Below are positions 10,981-21,600 of a stretch of 64,000 nucleotides of DNA, piece by piece. Where the stretch lies: assembly GCF_001043115.1 (NCBI RefSeq), contig NZ_LFME01000003.1:62001-126000 (forward strand), given 5' to 3'. A model generated the notes under the pieces. It worked only from the letters and a program-made list of their open reading frames with translations, was not told the origin of the DNA and searched no databases. The stretch's first letter is position 1. The number at the start of each line of letters is the position of its first letter. The position numbers were made by a program, and so were the translations under genes. Source of the DNA: Xanthomonas sp. NCPPB 1128. GTDB taxonomy: Bacteria; Pseudomonadota; Gammaproteobacteria; Xanthomonadales; Xanthomonadaceae.

Positions 10981-13854
10981 TCAGAACTTCACCGTCGCCC
11001 GCGCCCAGTAGTAGCGGCCAAGCAGGTCGTAGGTGGCCACGTCGGTGTTGGCGTTGGTGACGTTGTTGGCGTAGTACAGCGGTGGCTGGCGGTCGGCCAG
11101 GTTGTCCACGCCGACTTCGAAGCGCGTGTTCCACGGCTTGACCTGATAGCCCAGCTGCACGCTGTGATAGACGTAGGTACCGATGTCGCGGACCACGGCG
11201 GGCTGGTCGGCATCGGCCGACAGGCTCTGGCGGGTATCGGCGCTGCCGATCTCGGTGCGGCCGATGTAGCGGACGCGCCACGACGCGCTCCAGTCCCCGA
11301 GGTTCCAGTTCAACGTCCCCAGTGCGCGCCAGCGCGGGAAGTTGCCGTAGGCGTAGGTGTACTTGCCGGCATTGTGGATGGTGACGGTGCTGGCGTCGGT
11401 GGTGTCGGGGTTGATGTCGTAGCGGATCACGTAGGTGCCGTTGAGGCCGGCGCTGAAGCTGCCCCAGGTGGTGTCCGGCAGGCGGTAGTTGAGGCTGAAG
11501 TCCGCGCCGCTGGCCCACAGCTTGCCGAGGTTCACCGTCGGCTCTGCGATGTAGTTGACGGTGCCGTTGTCGTTGCGGTGGATCAGCGCGCAGAACGCAC
11601 TGGCGTCGTTGGCGTAGCACTGGTTGAGCACGGTCTGCGCAGAGACCTGGGTGATGGTGTCCTTGAGGTTGATCTTCCACAGGTCCGCGCTCATCGACAG
11701 GCCCTCGACCCAGCCCGGGTCGTAGACCACGCCGAAGTCGTAGGACATGCCGGTCTCCGGCTTGAGCTGGTAGCCGGCCACCGCGGCGCCGGAGGCCTTG
11801 GCCCCGACCTGGTTGTCGGCCTGCTGGTAGCTGCCGTCGGTGGGCACATTGGCGCAGGCCGCGGCATGGCCGCCGGTATAGCCGTTGCACGGATCGGTGA
11901 CCGACGGCGAGTCGCCTGCCACGCCGGCATACAGTTCGCTGATGTTGGGCGCGCGGAACACCTGCGAGGCGGTGCCGCGCAGCAGCAGGTTCTCGATCGG
12001 GCGGTACTCCAGCGAGACCTTGCTGTTGGTCTTGCTGCCGACGGTGTCGTAGTTGGAGAAGCGGGTGCCCACGGTCAGGTTGAGCGAGTGCACGCCGGGC
12101 AGGCCGGCCAGCAGCGGGAACAGCGCTTCGGCATAGGCTTCCTTGACGCTGAAGCTGCCGCCGAGCACGGAAGCGCAGTACTCGAGCACGCCGCACATGC
12201 CGTTCTCGTCGCCGGTCCACAGCGGATCGGCGGCGGTGCTGGTGCTTTCCTTGCGATAGGAAACGCCCACTGCCAGGCTCGCGGTGCCGGCAGGCAGCGC
12301 GAACAGCTCGCCATTGGCATTGGCCTCGAACTGCTTGAGCGTGTAGACGTTGGTGACGATCGGGTTGACCACCAGCGCTTCCAGCGCGGCCTTGTTGCTG
12401 GCGGCGTTGAGGTTGAACACGTCGATCGGGGTGCAGCCGGCGATCACCGCGCCGGCGCTGCCGCACTTGACCGTGCCGTCGGCGGCGAGGAACGACGGTC
12501 CCACCGCGGCATTGAAGCCGGCGTAGTCGAGGAAGCCCTGGTTGATCGACTTCTGCTTGACCTTGCCGTAGTTGAGGCTGGCATCCCACTGCCAGGAACT
12601 GTCGCCGAAGCTGCCACGCAGGCCCGGATTGATCTGGAAATTGTAGGTGTTGTACTGGTATTGCCGGTTTCCGAGCACCGTGGCGCGCGTATTGAAGTTG
12701 TTGTACGAGGTGCCGGTGCTGCGGTCGGTGCCGAAGTTGACCCCGAACGGGTTGTAGTAGCTGGCGGAGGAGACCAGGAAGTTGTCGCCGTTGGCGAAGA
12801 TCGGGATCGGCGCGATGATCGAGGACGAAGTCGTCTTGCTGAAATAGGTGTTGACGTAGCCTTCCAGGTGATCGCTGAAGCGGTAGCTGCCGAGCACGAA
12901 GGCGTTGGTGCGCTCCTGCGGAGTCTGCAGCAGGTTGAACGGCTGGTAGTTGTAGGAATCGGTCGAGGCGACGTAGCAGTGATACTGGCTGGCGTTGGTC
13001 GGGCTGCTGCCGCCGTTGAAGGTGACCCGCGAACACCCGTTGCGCGCCGCCAGCGCCTTGGCCGCGGCCGAGCCGTCGTTGAAGCTGATGCTGCCGGTCG
13101 GCGTGGCCGAGGAGCCCTGCTTCACCCCGACGCCGTCGATCAGCGACAGCGCATCCTTGGAATAGGCGCGCTCGCCGGCCGAGACCGGGTCGATGTCGTG
13201 ATAGGACAGGCCGGCGACGATGCTGCCGCGCTCGCCAGTCGTGCCCGCGGTCAGCGAGAAATTGCGGCGGTTGCCGTCGCTGCGCGAACTGGTGCCGAAG
13301 TCGGCGCTGGCCTCGACGCCGTCGAAGCCCTTGCGCAGGATGAAGTTGACCACCCCGCCGATCGCGTCCGAGCCATACACCGCCGAGGCGCCGTCGCTGA
13401 GTACTTCCACCCGCTCGATCATGATCGCCGGGATCGCATTGACGTCGTTGCTGGCCAGGCGCGTGCCGTTGACCAGGACCAGGGTGCGCTTCTCGCCGAG
13501 GCCGCGCAGCGAGATCACCGAGGCGCCGGTGCCGCCGCCGTTGTTGGTGTTCGGGTTGGTGGCGTTGCCGGCGATCGACGGCAGTTCCTGCACCAGGTCG
13601 CCGAGCGTGGCCTTGCCGGTGGCTTCGATCTGCGCGCGGCTGATGGTCACCACCGGGTTGGCGGTCTCGGTGTCGACGCGGCGCAGGCGCGAGCCGGTGA
13701 CCACGATGCTGTCCAGGGTCTGCGTGGCGCTGTCTGCGCTCGCCTCCTGCGCCTGCGCCGTTGCCGCGCTGCCCAGCGACAAGACGGTGGCGACCGCCAG
13801 CGCCAGCGGCGTGGCGGCATGACGGAAAGAGGGACGTGGCGACGAAAACGACAT
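10981..13854 (-). CDS. TonB-dependent outer-membrane receptor 1
   Basis: A 957-residue receptor. A signal peptide (residues 1-35, ending TAQAQ) is followed by the TonB-box-like DSIVVTGSRLRRVDTETANP. The plug domain contains RTLVLVNGTR and VERVEVLSDGASAVYGSDAIGGVVN. A 22-strand barrel follows and ends in Phe (RATVKF), the usual BamA recognition end. There is no STN domain and no SusD partner. Start ATG 13852-13854 has AGGAG (complement of 13862-13866) seven bases upstream. The protein should import oligosaccharides or glycopeptides. Its location beside the arabinosidases and the shared upstream element at 14182-14223 suggest arabino-oligosaccharides or Hyp-glycopeptides. The substrate is inferred, the receptor call is firm. 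Confidence 0.93.
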   Translation of the reverse strand: MSFSSPRPSFRHAATPLALAVATVLSLGSAATAQAQEASADSATQTLDSIVVTGSRLRRVDTETANPVVTISRAQIEATGKATLGDLVQELPSIAGNATNPNTNNGGGTGASVISLRGLGEKRTLVLVNGTRLASNDVNAIPAIMIERVEVLSDGASAVYGSDAIGGVVNFILRKGFDGVEASADFGTSSRSDGNRRNFSLTAGTTGERGSIVAGLSYHDIDPVSAGERAYSKDALSLIDGVGVKQGSSATPTGSISFNDGSAAAKALAARNGCSRVTFNGGSSPTNASQYHCYVASTDSYNYQPFNLLQTPQERTNAFVLGSYRFSDHLEGYVNTYFSKTTSSSIIAPIPIFANGDNFLVSSASYYNPFGVNFGTDRSTGTSYNNFNTRATVLGNRQYQYNTYNFQINPGLRGSFGDSSWQWDASLNYGKVKQKSINQGFLDYAGFNAAVGPSFLAADGTVKCGSAGAVIAGCTPIDVFNLNAASNKAALEALVVNPIVTNVYTLKQFEANANGELFALPAGTASLAVGVSYRKESTSTAADPLWTGDENGMCGVLEYCASVLGGSFSVKEAYAEALFPLLAGLPGVHSLNLTVGTRFSNYDTVGSKTNSKVSLEYRPIENLLLRGTASQVFRAPNISELYAGVAGDSPSVTDPCNGYTGGHAAACANVPTDGSYQQADNQVGAKASGAAVAGYQLKPETGMSYDFGVVYDPGWVEGLSMSADLWKINLKDTITQVSAQTVLNQCYANDASAFCALIHRNDNGTVNYIAEPTVNLGKLWASGADFSLNYRLPDTTWGSFSAGLNGTYVIRYDINPDTTDASTVTIHNAGKYTYAYGNFPRWRALGTLNWNLGDWSASWRVRYIGRTEIGSADTRQSLSADADQPAVVRDIGTYVYHSVQLGYQVKPWNTRFEVGVDNLADRQPPLYYANNVTNANTDVATYDLLGRYYWARATVKF

Positions 13855-14181
13855 GAGCGGACTCCTGGGCGATGGCGAGACGGGACAGCGGGAAACGCAG
13901 GCCGAACGACCCCGTGCCGGCGCCATGCCGACGGACGGACCTGCTGGACGGTGGCGCCTGCACGGCGCCTGCGGTGGCATGCCTGCGCCAAGCCATGACG
14001 GCTTGGCGCACCGCGGGGAGGCCGATGTCCTGCGCGCACGGCCGGTGCGCGGCTCCCCGCTCCTGCGATGACGTCCGACGACGATGGCGGCGCTCCGGTG
14101 GCGCGCGCCGGCGCCACGGCCGGTACGACGATGCGATCAGAATTTCATCACGCGGTCACACTGTGCCGTGGATGCGCGGCC

Positions 14182-14223
14182 GCGTCTTGTCGCGATTCGC
14201 GGTTTCGCGTGCGGAATCATGCA
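14182..14223 (-). promoter_or_regulatory. Shared bipartite element, site A (upstream of TonB receptor 1)
   Basis: On the plus strand: GCGTCTTG (14182-14189), 19 bases, GTGCGGAA (14209-14216), then TCATGCA, so the palindrome is TGCG-N6-TGCA (14210-14223). It lies about 330 bases upstream of the receptor start, in a 489-bp gap (13855-14343) with no other recognisable feature. Three further copies with identical spacing lie at 16901, 26033 and 28536. In gene orientation it reads TTCCGCAC-N19-CAAGACGC. Whether it is an operator or part of a promoter is not known. Confidence 0.65.
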
Positions 14224-14343
14224 TGGTCGCGCGTTGCTGCGCACTGCACGCGGCGGCCATGCTGAGGCATGGCGCTGTGTCGCGCGGATGCGACCACGAC
14301 AGGCACACGCTGCAACCATACGAGGCGATGCCGATGGTTCGCA

Positions 14344-16758
14344 TCACACCGGGATCAACCAGCCGCCGAACAGCGGGCCGGCGGTGTCGCCGTGCTGCGG
14401 TTCGATGCGCACGGTCAGCGGCTGCGCATCGCGGGTCAGCGCCGGTGGCAGCGGATAGTCGCGGTTGACGAAATCGATCACCTGGCCGCGCTCCACCGCC
14501 ACTTCCACGGCCAGTTTCCCATTGACCAGGATGTTGAAGCGGCCCTTGTCGCTGCCCCAGAAGCGCAGGCGCAGCGCCAGCGGCTGCGCGCTGCCGCGCA
14601 TGCGGAACTCGACGAAGCCCTTGCCGCGCACGTCGCGGCACTGCTGGCGGCGGTAGGCACCGCCGAAGGAGGTATCGCTGCGCAGCTGATGGGCCTGCTC
14701 GGAGGCCTCGTCGCCGAACTGGATCATGTCCACCGCGGTCGCGCGCAGGCTGTCCTGCTCGGCCTGGCGACGCGCCCGCTGCTGCGCCTCCTGCGCCCAC
14801 TGCGCGGGCCCCATGCGCTTGAAGTACAGCGCGCTGCGCCGCTCGTACTGTGCGTAGAACGGCACGAAGGTCAGGCCCGGCGGCTGCGTGCTGTTGGACA
14901 GGAAATGGCCGGACTGCGGCAGCTCGGCGAAGCCGCGCAGCGGATCGGCCGCGGCCACCAGCGCCGGGTCCGGCGCATCGTAGGGCGTACTCACCGGCCC
15001 CAGGTCCGCGGCCAGCGCCAATGGCCCCCGCATCACCACCACCGTGTCCGCGTCGCCTGCGGCGTGCTCCAGCCGCAGCGGCGTGGCCAGGTCCAGGTCG
15101 ATGACGTCGCCAGCGCGCCAGGCGCGCTCCAGCGTGAGGTAACCATCCGCCAGCGCCGCGTGTGCCGGCTTGCCGTTCACGCGCAGGGTGTAGCGGCCCT
15201 GGCACCAGGCCGGCACCCGCAACAGCAGCCGCCGCGGCGCGCGCGCGCCGGCGCGCAGCACCTGCAGGCGTACCTTGCCGTTGTCGGGTACGCCGCTGTC
15301 GAGTTCCAGCGCCAGGTCGCGCTCGCTCCACTCGAGCTGCGAGGGAATGTAGAGATTCACGTACAGCGAGGTGTCGTCCTGCCAGTAGATCGCGTCGCCG
15401 AACTGCGCATGCGCTTCCATGCCGCTGCCCACGCAGCACCAGAACGAATCGAACTTGTCGGAGAAGCCGCGCTCGCCGCCGCTGATCATCGGCGTCATGT
15501 AGGTGAACATGCCGGTGGCCGGGTGCTGCGCGGCCATGGTGTGGTTGTGCAGCGTGCGCTCGTAGTAGTCGAAATAGCGCGCCTGCGGCGTCCACTGGTA
15601 CAGGTGCCGGGTCAGCTTGAGCATGTTGTAGCTGTTGCAGTGCTCGCAGGTCTGCTCGGTCAGGAACGCGGCGATGGTGTCCGGCTCCTGGAAGTATTCG
15701 CGGTCGGCGTTGCCGCCGATCACGTAGCTGTAGTGCGCGGTCACCGTTTCCCAGAAGAAGCGTGCCGCCGCGGCCGCATCGGCATCGCCGGCGACCTCGA
15801 ACTGGCGCGCCTCGCCGATGAACTTGGGCACCTGGGTGTTGGCGTGGATGTGCGGCAATGCATCGCGCCCGGCCGCGGCGGGGTCGATCACCTTCTCGTG
15901 GCGCAGGCGCTTGCCGATGGCGATCCAGCGCGCATCGCCGGTGCGCGCGCCGAGTTCGATGTAGGACTCGTTGAGGCCGCCGAACTCGGTGTCCAGCAGG
16001 GTCTGCATCTGCGCATGGTCGAGCGCGTCGAACACCCCGGCGGTGTAGGTAGCCAGCGGCAACAGCACCGCCAATGCCTGCGTGCTGCCAGCCAGTGCAT
16101 GCGCGTCGAGCAGGCCTGCGAACAGCTTGTGCTGGGTGTACAGCGGCGACCAGCTGCCGTTGAGGTTGAACTTGCTGCCCTTGATGATGCCGCGGCGCAC
16201 GTCCTCCAGCACCGCCTTGCCACCCTCGATCGCGCCCGCGTCGGTCTTGCGGGTGAAGCCGCCGACGTAGCCGTCAGGGTCCTGCGCCTGCGCGCGCGCC
16301 AGCTCGGCGACGATGTAGTCGATGCGCTCGCGCAGCACGGGATCGCGGGTCTGCGCGTGCATCTTGGACAGCGCGCTGAGGTAGTGACCCAGCGTATGGC
16401 CGGCGATGGTGTCGCCCTCCCAGCCGCCGTACACCGCGCCCTTCGGCGGCAGGCCGGCGTACTGCAGGAAGTTGTGCAGCAGGCGGTCCGGCTCCAGTTC
16501 CAGCAGGTAGCGGCGGTTGGTCTGCAGCGAATCCAGGAACAACGACGGCTTCAGCGTGACCTGCTGCAGGGGCAGCGCCTGCACCCGCCCGGGCGTGGAC
16601 GCGGCGGCGTCCAGCGGGAAGCGCAGCAGCCCGGCGGCCACCGCCAGCGCACTCCATTGCAGGAAGCGGCGGCGCGAGGGATCCAATGCGTCGCCCGTCG
16701 CGTCGGCGCCGCCATGCGCGCACGCGGCGCTGTGCCGATGCACGCCGTGCCCACTCAT
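14344..16758 (-). CDS. Tat-exported GH127/GH146-type beta-L-arabinofuranosidase
   Basis: An 804-residue enzyme expected to remove terminal beta-L-arabinofuranose, for example from Hyp-linked arabino-oligosaccharides. A twin-arginine signal SRRRFLQWSALAVAAGLL (residues 29-45) indicates folded export. The catalytic (alpha/alpha)6 domain holds the cysteine/zinc centre of the DUF1680 clan: Glu372 and Cys374 in CEHCNSYN, then Cys441-Cys442 in FWCCVGSGME, matching the Glu-x-Cys...Cys-Cys set of characterised GH127 enzymes. Beta domains follow to the end (GPLFGGWLIPV). The longer size favours GH146-like members. I take ATG 16756-16758; an in-frame ATG at 16803 is the alternative. It is 252 bp downstream of the GH43 gene and has its own copy of the shared element. 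Confidence 0.87.
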   Translation of the reverse strand: MSGHGVHRHSAACAHGGADATGDALDPSRRRFLQWSALAVAAGLLRFPLDAAASTPGRVQALPLQQVTLKPSLFLDSLQTNRRYLLELEPDRLLHNFLQYAGLPPKGAVYGGWEGDTIAGHTLGHYLSALSKMHAQTRDPVLRERIDYIVAELARAQAQDPDGYVGGFTRKTDAGAIEGGKAVLEDVRRGIIKGSKFNLNGSWSPLYTQHKLFAGLLDAHALAGSTQALAVLLPLATYTAGVFDALDHAQMQTLLDTEFGGLNESYIELGARTGDARWIAIGKRLRHEKVIDPAAAGRDALPHIHANTQVPKFIGEARQFEVAGDADAAAAARFFWETVTAHYSYVIGGNADREYFQEPDTIAAFLTEQTCEHCNSYNMLKLTRHLYQWTPQARYFDYYERTLHNHTMAAQHPATGMFTYMTPMISGGERGFSDKFDSFWCCVGSGMEAHAQFGDAIYWQDDTSLYVNLYIPSQLEWSERDLALELDSGVPDNGKVRLQVLRAGARAPRRLLLRVPAWCQGRYTLRVNGKPAHAALADGYLTLERAWRAGDVIDLDLATPLRLEHAAGDADTVVVMRGPLALAADLGPVSTPYDAPDPALVAAADPLRGFAELPQSGHFLSNSTQPPGLTFVPFYAQYERRSALYFKRMGPAQWAQEAQQRARRQAEQDSLRATAVDMIQFGDEASEQAHQLRSDTSFGGAYRRQQCRDVRGKGFVEFRMRGSAQPLALRLRFWGSDKGRFNILVNGKLAVEVAVERGQVIDFVNRDYPLPPALTRDAQPLTVRIEPQHGDTAGPLFGGWLIPV

Positions 16759-16900
16759 CGGCGACCTCGCGCGCGCGGCGCGGAAAGCGGGAAGGAAACG
16801 CATCGAGGCATGGCCTGCTCCTGTGTGATGTGCCGCATCGCGGCCGGTGCGTGGCGCCGGATCGGCGAACCCGCTGTCACTGTGGCATCCGGGTGACAGT

Positions 16901-16942
16901 GCGTCTTGTCGCCTGTGCCGCGCCGCGATGCGGATTTGCGCC
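16901..16942 (-). promoter_or_regulatory. Shared bipartite element, site B (upstream of GH127/146)
   Basis: GCGTCTTG (16901-16908), 19 bases, ATGCGGAT (16928-16935). The palindromic part TGCG-N6-CGCC is imperfect here. It sits about 140 bases upstream of the arabinofuranosidase start, in the 252-bp gap after the GH43 gene, so this gene may be transcribed separately from the GH121-GH43 pair. Confidence 0.65.
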
Positions 16943-17010
16943 GAATCGCGGCATGCGCGCCATCACCGCCGTATCGTGAATGGCGAGCCACGTGGCGTCA
17001 TCCGCGCGCA

Positions 17011-18609
17011 TCACGGCGCATCGTCGCAGCGCTGCGCATCCGCCGCCGTGGCCTGCGGCAGGCGCAGGGCCTGTGGCGCCAGCATCTCCCACTCCTGTAC
17101 CGCAAGCGCGGCGTGGCGCTCGCCAGCGCCGGCGGCGTCCAGCACGGCGCGCACGCAGCGCGTGGTCACCGGTGCGAAGCGCAGCGTCTGCCAGCGGCCG
17201 GCAGCAGGCGGGCGCGTGCTCTCCGCCAACGGCCACCAGCGCCCGTCGCGACGGTATTCCAGCCGCCAGCGCACCGGCGGCGCCACGCCGCTGTCGGCGC
17301 CCGGCGGATGATCGGCCCAGAACAGGATGCGGCTGCGCTGCAGCGTCACCGGTTGCGCCCAGCTGTACTGCAGCCATTGCTGCGGTGGGTTGTGCGGCGT
17401 CCAACTGCCCCATAGCTGCGGCGGCAAGGGATTGCGCTTGACCCGGCCATCGTTGAGCGCGGCGATCCAGTACTGGTGCGGGATGTCGGGGCCGTTGGAC
17501 GCGCTGGCCTGCGCGTAGCGCGCCAGGTTGCGCTGCGGCGGCAGCGGTGGTTGCGGCCGGCGTGTGGCCACCACCGGAAGGATCCGCGCCGGTTGCACGG
17601 AATCGTCCCACTGCAGCCGGTCGATCGCCACGCTGCGGCGGAAATGCCCGCCACCCTTGGCGTCGGCGGTGTGGTAGACCAGGTACCACTGGCCCTTGAA
17701 TTCGACGATGCCCGAATGCGAGGTGGTCGAGGACACCGGCGGCAGGAGGACCCCGCGGTAGGTCCACGGCCCCAGCGGCGAGGGTGCGCTGCCATAGGCG
17801 ATGCAGGCGTGGTACAGCGTCGGCGTGCAGTCCGACGCCGGCCCGGCGCGGTTGCCGGCGTAGGCCATGTAGTAGGTATCGCCGCGCTTGAACAGCCACG
17901 GCGCCTCGAAGTAGCCGTCCAGCGTGGTCACCGCCACCGCCTGCCCCTTCGGCGTGACCATGTCGCGTTCCAGTTCGATGCCGAACAGCTTGCCGAAGGT
18001 GCCCCAGTACAGGTACACGCGGCCGTCGTCGTCGACCAGCACGGTCGGGTCGATGTTCTGGATGGCGTTGGGCGCCGGCAGCGATTGCGACAGGATCGGC
18101 CCCTGCGGATGCGCATCGCGCCACGGCCCCAACGGACTGTCGGCCACCGCCACGCCGATCGCGAACGGATCGGCATTGCGCGAGTGCGCTTCCTGCACCG
18201 GCGCATACAGGTAGTAGCGTTTATCCGGTCCCTGCACGATCTGCGCGGCATAGGCGTGGCCGGGCGCCGCCCAGGCAAAGACCTGCTGCGGGCGCAGCAG
18301 CGTCGGGTAGTGGGTCCAGTGGCCGCTGCCGACGTCGTCGGTGACCAGCAATTGCCAGCGGTCCATGACGAAGTCGTTGACCTCCGGCGGCGCTTCGTCG
18401 CGGCCGGCGATGATGTAGAGCTTGCCGTCGGCAACCAGCGGCGCCGGATCGGCCGCATAGTCGCGGCCGTCGGCCAGGATGGGATTCCCCGGCGCATGCA
18501 CCTGCCGCGACCACGGCACCGTCTGTGCTGCGGCCGCGGCCAGGCTGATGCAAGCGGTGCAGGCCGCGAGCAGGCAAGCGACCAAGGCGCCTACTGGCTT
18601 CCCGCTCAT
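17011..18609 (-). CDS. GH43 glycosidase with C-terminal discoidin-like module (probable alpha-L-arabinofuranosidase)
   Basis: A 532-residue exported protein. The N-terminal hydrophobic segment contains LLAAC, so it may be lipidated. A five-bladed propeller GH43 domain (about 40-350) has all three acidic residues: Asp54 in YAADPAPL (base), Asp187 in NIDPTVLVDDDG (pKa modulator) and Glu235 in FEAPWLF (acid). The C-terminal 150 residues (from IAALNDG through WGSW to EWEML) form a galactose-binding-like module. The same module recurs in the neighbouring GH121-like enzyme. Hydroxyproline-arabinan clusters pair a GH43 alpha-1,3-arabinofuranosidase with GH121 and GH127 enzymes, which I take as its role. 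The ATG overlaps the GH121 stop by ATGA, so the pair is coupled. Confidence 0.88.
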   Translation of the reverse strand: MSGKPVGALVACLLAACTACISLAAAAAQTVPWSRQVHAPGNPILADGRDYAADPAPLVADGKLYIIAGRDEAPPEVNDFVMDRWQLLVTDDVGSGHWTHYPTLLRPQQVFAWAAPGHAYAAQIVQGPDKRYYLYAPVQEAHSRNADPFAIGVAVADSPLGPWRDAHPQGPILSQSLPAPNAIQNIDPTVLVDDDGRVYLYWGTFGKLFGIELERDMVTPKGQAVAVTTLDGYFEAPWLFKRGDTYYMAYAGNRAGPASDCTPTLYHACIAYGSAPSPLGPWTYRGVLLPPVSSTTSHSGIVEFKGQWYLVYHTADAKGGGHFRRSVAIDRLQWDDSVQPARILPVVATRRPQPPLPPQRNLARYAQASASNGPDIPHQYWIAALNDGRVKRNPLPPQLWGSWTPHNPPQQWLQYSWAQPVTLQRSRILFWADHPPGADSGVAPPVRWRLEYRRDGRWWPLAESTRPPAAGRWQTLRFAPVTTRCVRAVLDAAGAGERHAALAVQEWEMLAPQALRLPQATAADAQRCDDAP

Positions 18610-21600
18610 GGCGTCGCCTCCGCCTCGATCACCAGGTCCAGCCGCACCGGCAGCGCGCCGCTGCCCTCGCGCCCCTGCGCCTGCCCGATCACGCTCAGGC
18701 GGCCGGGCCTGGCGTAGGCGGCCGGCGCCAGCGGCGACCACTGCACCGGCACGCGCTCGCGCGAGCCGTCGTTGTACTGCACGGAGACCCGCTCCGGCAG
18801 CGCCGGCGTCTGCCCGGCGCGCACGTGCAGCGGCGGCGGTGCCTGCACCGTGGTGAGCTGGCCCGGCGCGGTCGCACGGACCCACACGCTGGCGGTTACC
18901 GGCACGCCGCCATCGGCCAGGCCCTGCACCTGTACGCGGCCCTCGCCGGCCAGCGCAGCCGGATCCGGAGACGACCAACGCACGCCCAGCCAAGCCCAAC
19001 TGCCGTCGGCGAAGGTGCCGGCGATGCGCGCCGGCAATGTCGGCACCTGTCCGGGCGCGATGCGCACGTCCACCGCTTCGGTCGCCACCGCGCGCTCGGC
19101 GAACACCTGCCATTCGTCCAGGCCGACGGCGTAGTGGCCCTCGCCCTGTGCCGCGGTCTGCAGCACCGCGCGTAATGCGGCGGTGACTACCGGCGCGAAC
19201 GCCACCCGGCTCGGCGCGCCTTCGCCATGCACCGGATAGCCGCCGCGCACGACGATATCGCGCCACTGCGTGCCGTCGAGGTATTGCAGCGTCCACGCGC
19301 GGGGTAGCGCGACACCGCCCTGCGGCTGGTCGTCCCAGAAATACAGCGCCGCCGCGCTCAGCCGTTGCGGTTGCGGCCACTGATATTGCACCCACACCGA
19401 GGCAGGCTGCGCGCGTCCCCAGCTGCCCCAGCGGCGATCGGCGGCCGGCACTTGGTCCGGCGCCGGCAGCAGCCCATCGTTGAGCGCCTGCAGGCGGTGG
19501 TGGCCTGCAGTGAACTGCGCGCTCGGCGTGGCCTCGCCCTGCACCTGCAGCGTCTGCCCGACCGGCGTGGCCGCGGCGATCACCGCGACCTCGGCGTGCC
19601 CCTGCAACGCGCCATCGTCGGCCTGCAACTGCAGGGTGTAGGCGCCGGGCGCGGTGAAGCGCACCTGGGTCGTGGCCGCCTGCGGCTGCTCGAACAGCGC
19701 CGCGCCATCGGGTGGTGCCCGCAGCGTGCGCCAGTGCAGTGAAAGCCTGCCGTTCGGCAGCGCATCGTCGCCGACCCGGCCGAACAGGCGCACCACGCCA
19801 CCGGCACTGCTGCCGTCTTCCTGCCAGACCTCGACCTGCGGCGCCTGGTTGCCATGTATCGCCGTGACCGCAGCACCGCTGGCATAGGCCTGGACCTCCT
19901 TGATCCCGGTGCGCAGCGCGCCGGCATGCGTCACCTGCACGCGCCAGCGCTGCGCGCGCAGCGGCGGGAAGCGGATGCGGTTGCGGTTGCCCTGCGCGAT
20001 CGGCGTATCGCGCACCTGGCCCGGCACGGTCTTCCACACGCCGGCGTCGAAGTACTGCAGCACGTACAGCCACGGCGGCGCGTAGCCGGCGCGCGTGCCG
20101 GACGGGAAACCATGCTGCTCGCCCGGCGGCGACGAGCTGCGATAGAAGTACACGCGCACGTCGTCGAGGGTCTGTGGGCGCTGCAGATCCAGCTCCAGCC
20201 AGTCGCTGGCGGCAGGCGAACCGGCGGTACCCCAGAACGGTTCGTTGGCGGTGCTGCCGTCGACCGCCGCGGTGGCCGGGAATCCCTCGGTCGCGTAGCT
20301 GGCGCTGACCGCCGCGCCCGCCGCCAGATTGCGCGCGCCGGGCGGCAGCGCGATGTCCAGCCCGGCATCGGCGAGTACCGCGCCGATCCGCGCCGCGGCA
20401 GGAAACCGCACCTGCTGCGGCGCCTGCAGCGCCAGCCGATGCGCGGCCAGCACGCGCAGCGACGCCGCATCGGCATTGACCGCATCCGGCAAGGCCTGCA
20501 CGCGGCCACTGGCCGGGTCGTACAGCACGTGTGCCAGGCGGTCGACGGTGAAGGCCAAATGCCCGTCCAGGTACAGCGAATAGCCCTTCGGCGCGGCCCC
20601 GCCGTAGCGATGACCGTCGCGATCCCAGACGATGCTCAGGTCGCGATCGCGGTAGCGCAGACGGTCGGCGGCGAAATGGTCCCAGCCGATGTCGATCGGA
20701 TACAGCTCGATCAAGGCGTCGCTGCGCGGACGCAGGCCCATCGCATCCTCGATCACGGTGAAGTTGGTGGCGCCGAGCTGGGTGTGATGGATCCACGAGC
20801 GGTAGCCGATGTGGCCGCCATCGGCGGCGCTGCCCTGTGCCCAGAATTCGTTCTGGTCCGGGTAGCGGTTGTCGCCGTCGATGTAGTGCGCCCAGGCATT
20901 CCAGTACAGCAGCTTGCGGTAGCTGGACGCGTCCAGGTATGGGCTGGGGTAGTCGCGCAACGCGCTCCCCAGCAGGCGGAACGCCACGGTGGAATTGATC
21001 ACCGAGAAATTGTTGCTGCCGCCCTCGCCGCGCGCCTGCGCATCGGCCTGGTTGGCGGTGTAGAACGGGAACAGCGGGAACTGCCGGGCGTCGGCGAACA
21101 GGCGCAGCGCACGCACGTACTTGGGATCGGCGTCGGCATCGCCTTGCCTGGGCATCAGGCCGACGCTGAAGGGGTAATAGTTGTTGGTCTCCTTCCAGTC
21201 CACCGGCAGGCGCGGCCCATCGGCCTGGCGCTGCTTGAGCAGGTCGCCGTGCAGGCCCATGCCATCGGCCTGCGCGCTGTGGTCCTGCCACAGCACGTCG
21301 AGCACGGCACGGCGGATCTTCGCAGCCAGCGCCTGCATACGCACCGCCGTGGCGGCATCGCCGGCCAGTTGCGCGGCCTGCGCGGCGGCCAGCGCATTGG
21401 CGTACACGTACGCGCTCTCGCTGCGGTCCATGCGCGGCGTGCCATGGCGCTTGGCCCAGTCGAAGGACACCGCATCGGCGTCGTTGCCGGTCATCGCCGC
21501 CCAGTCGTATTCGATCAGGCCGTTGCCGTTGCGGTCGTAGGCGCGCAGCAGCGCCTCCACGTCTTGGCTGGCGTAGCGCGCCAGTTGTGCGGCGATCGCC

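Noticed and set aside
10894-13998. A 1034-residue open frame on the plus strand opposite TonB receptor 1
   Set aside because: Low-complexity Arg/Val/Ala/Gly translation without any fold motif; it is the GC-driven shadow of the receptor gene. The same applies to 23099-25978, 14269-16896, 50375-53695 and 57158-60214.
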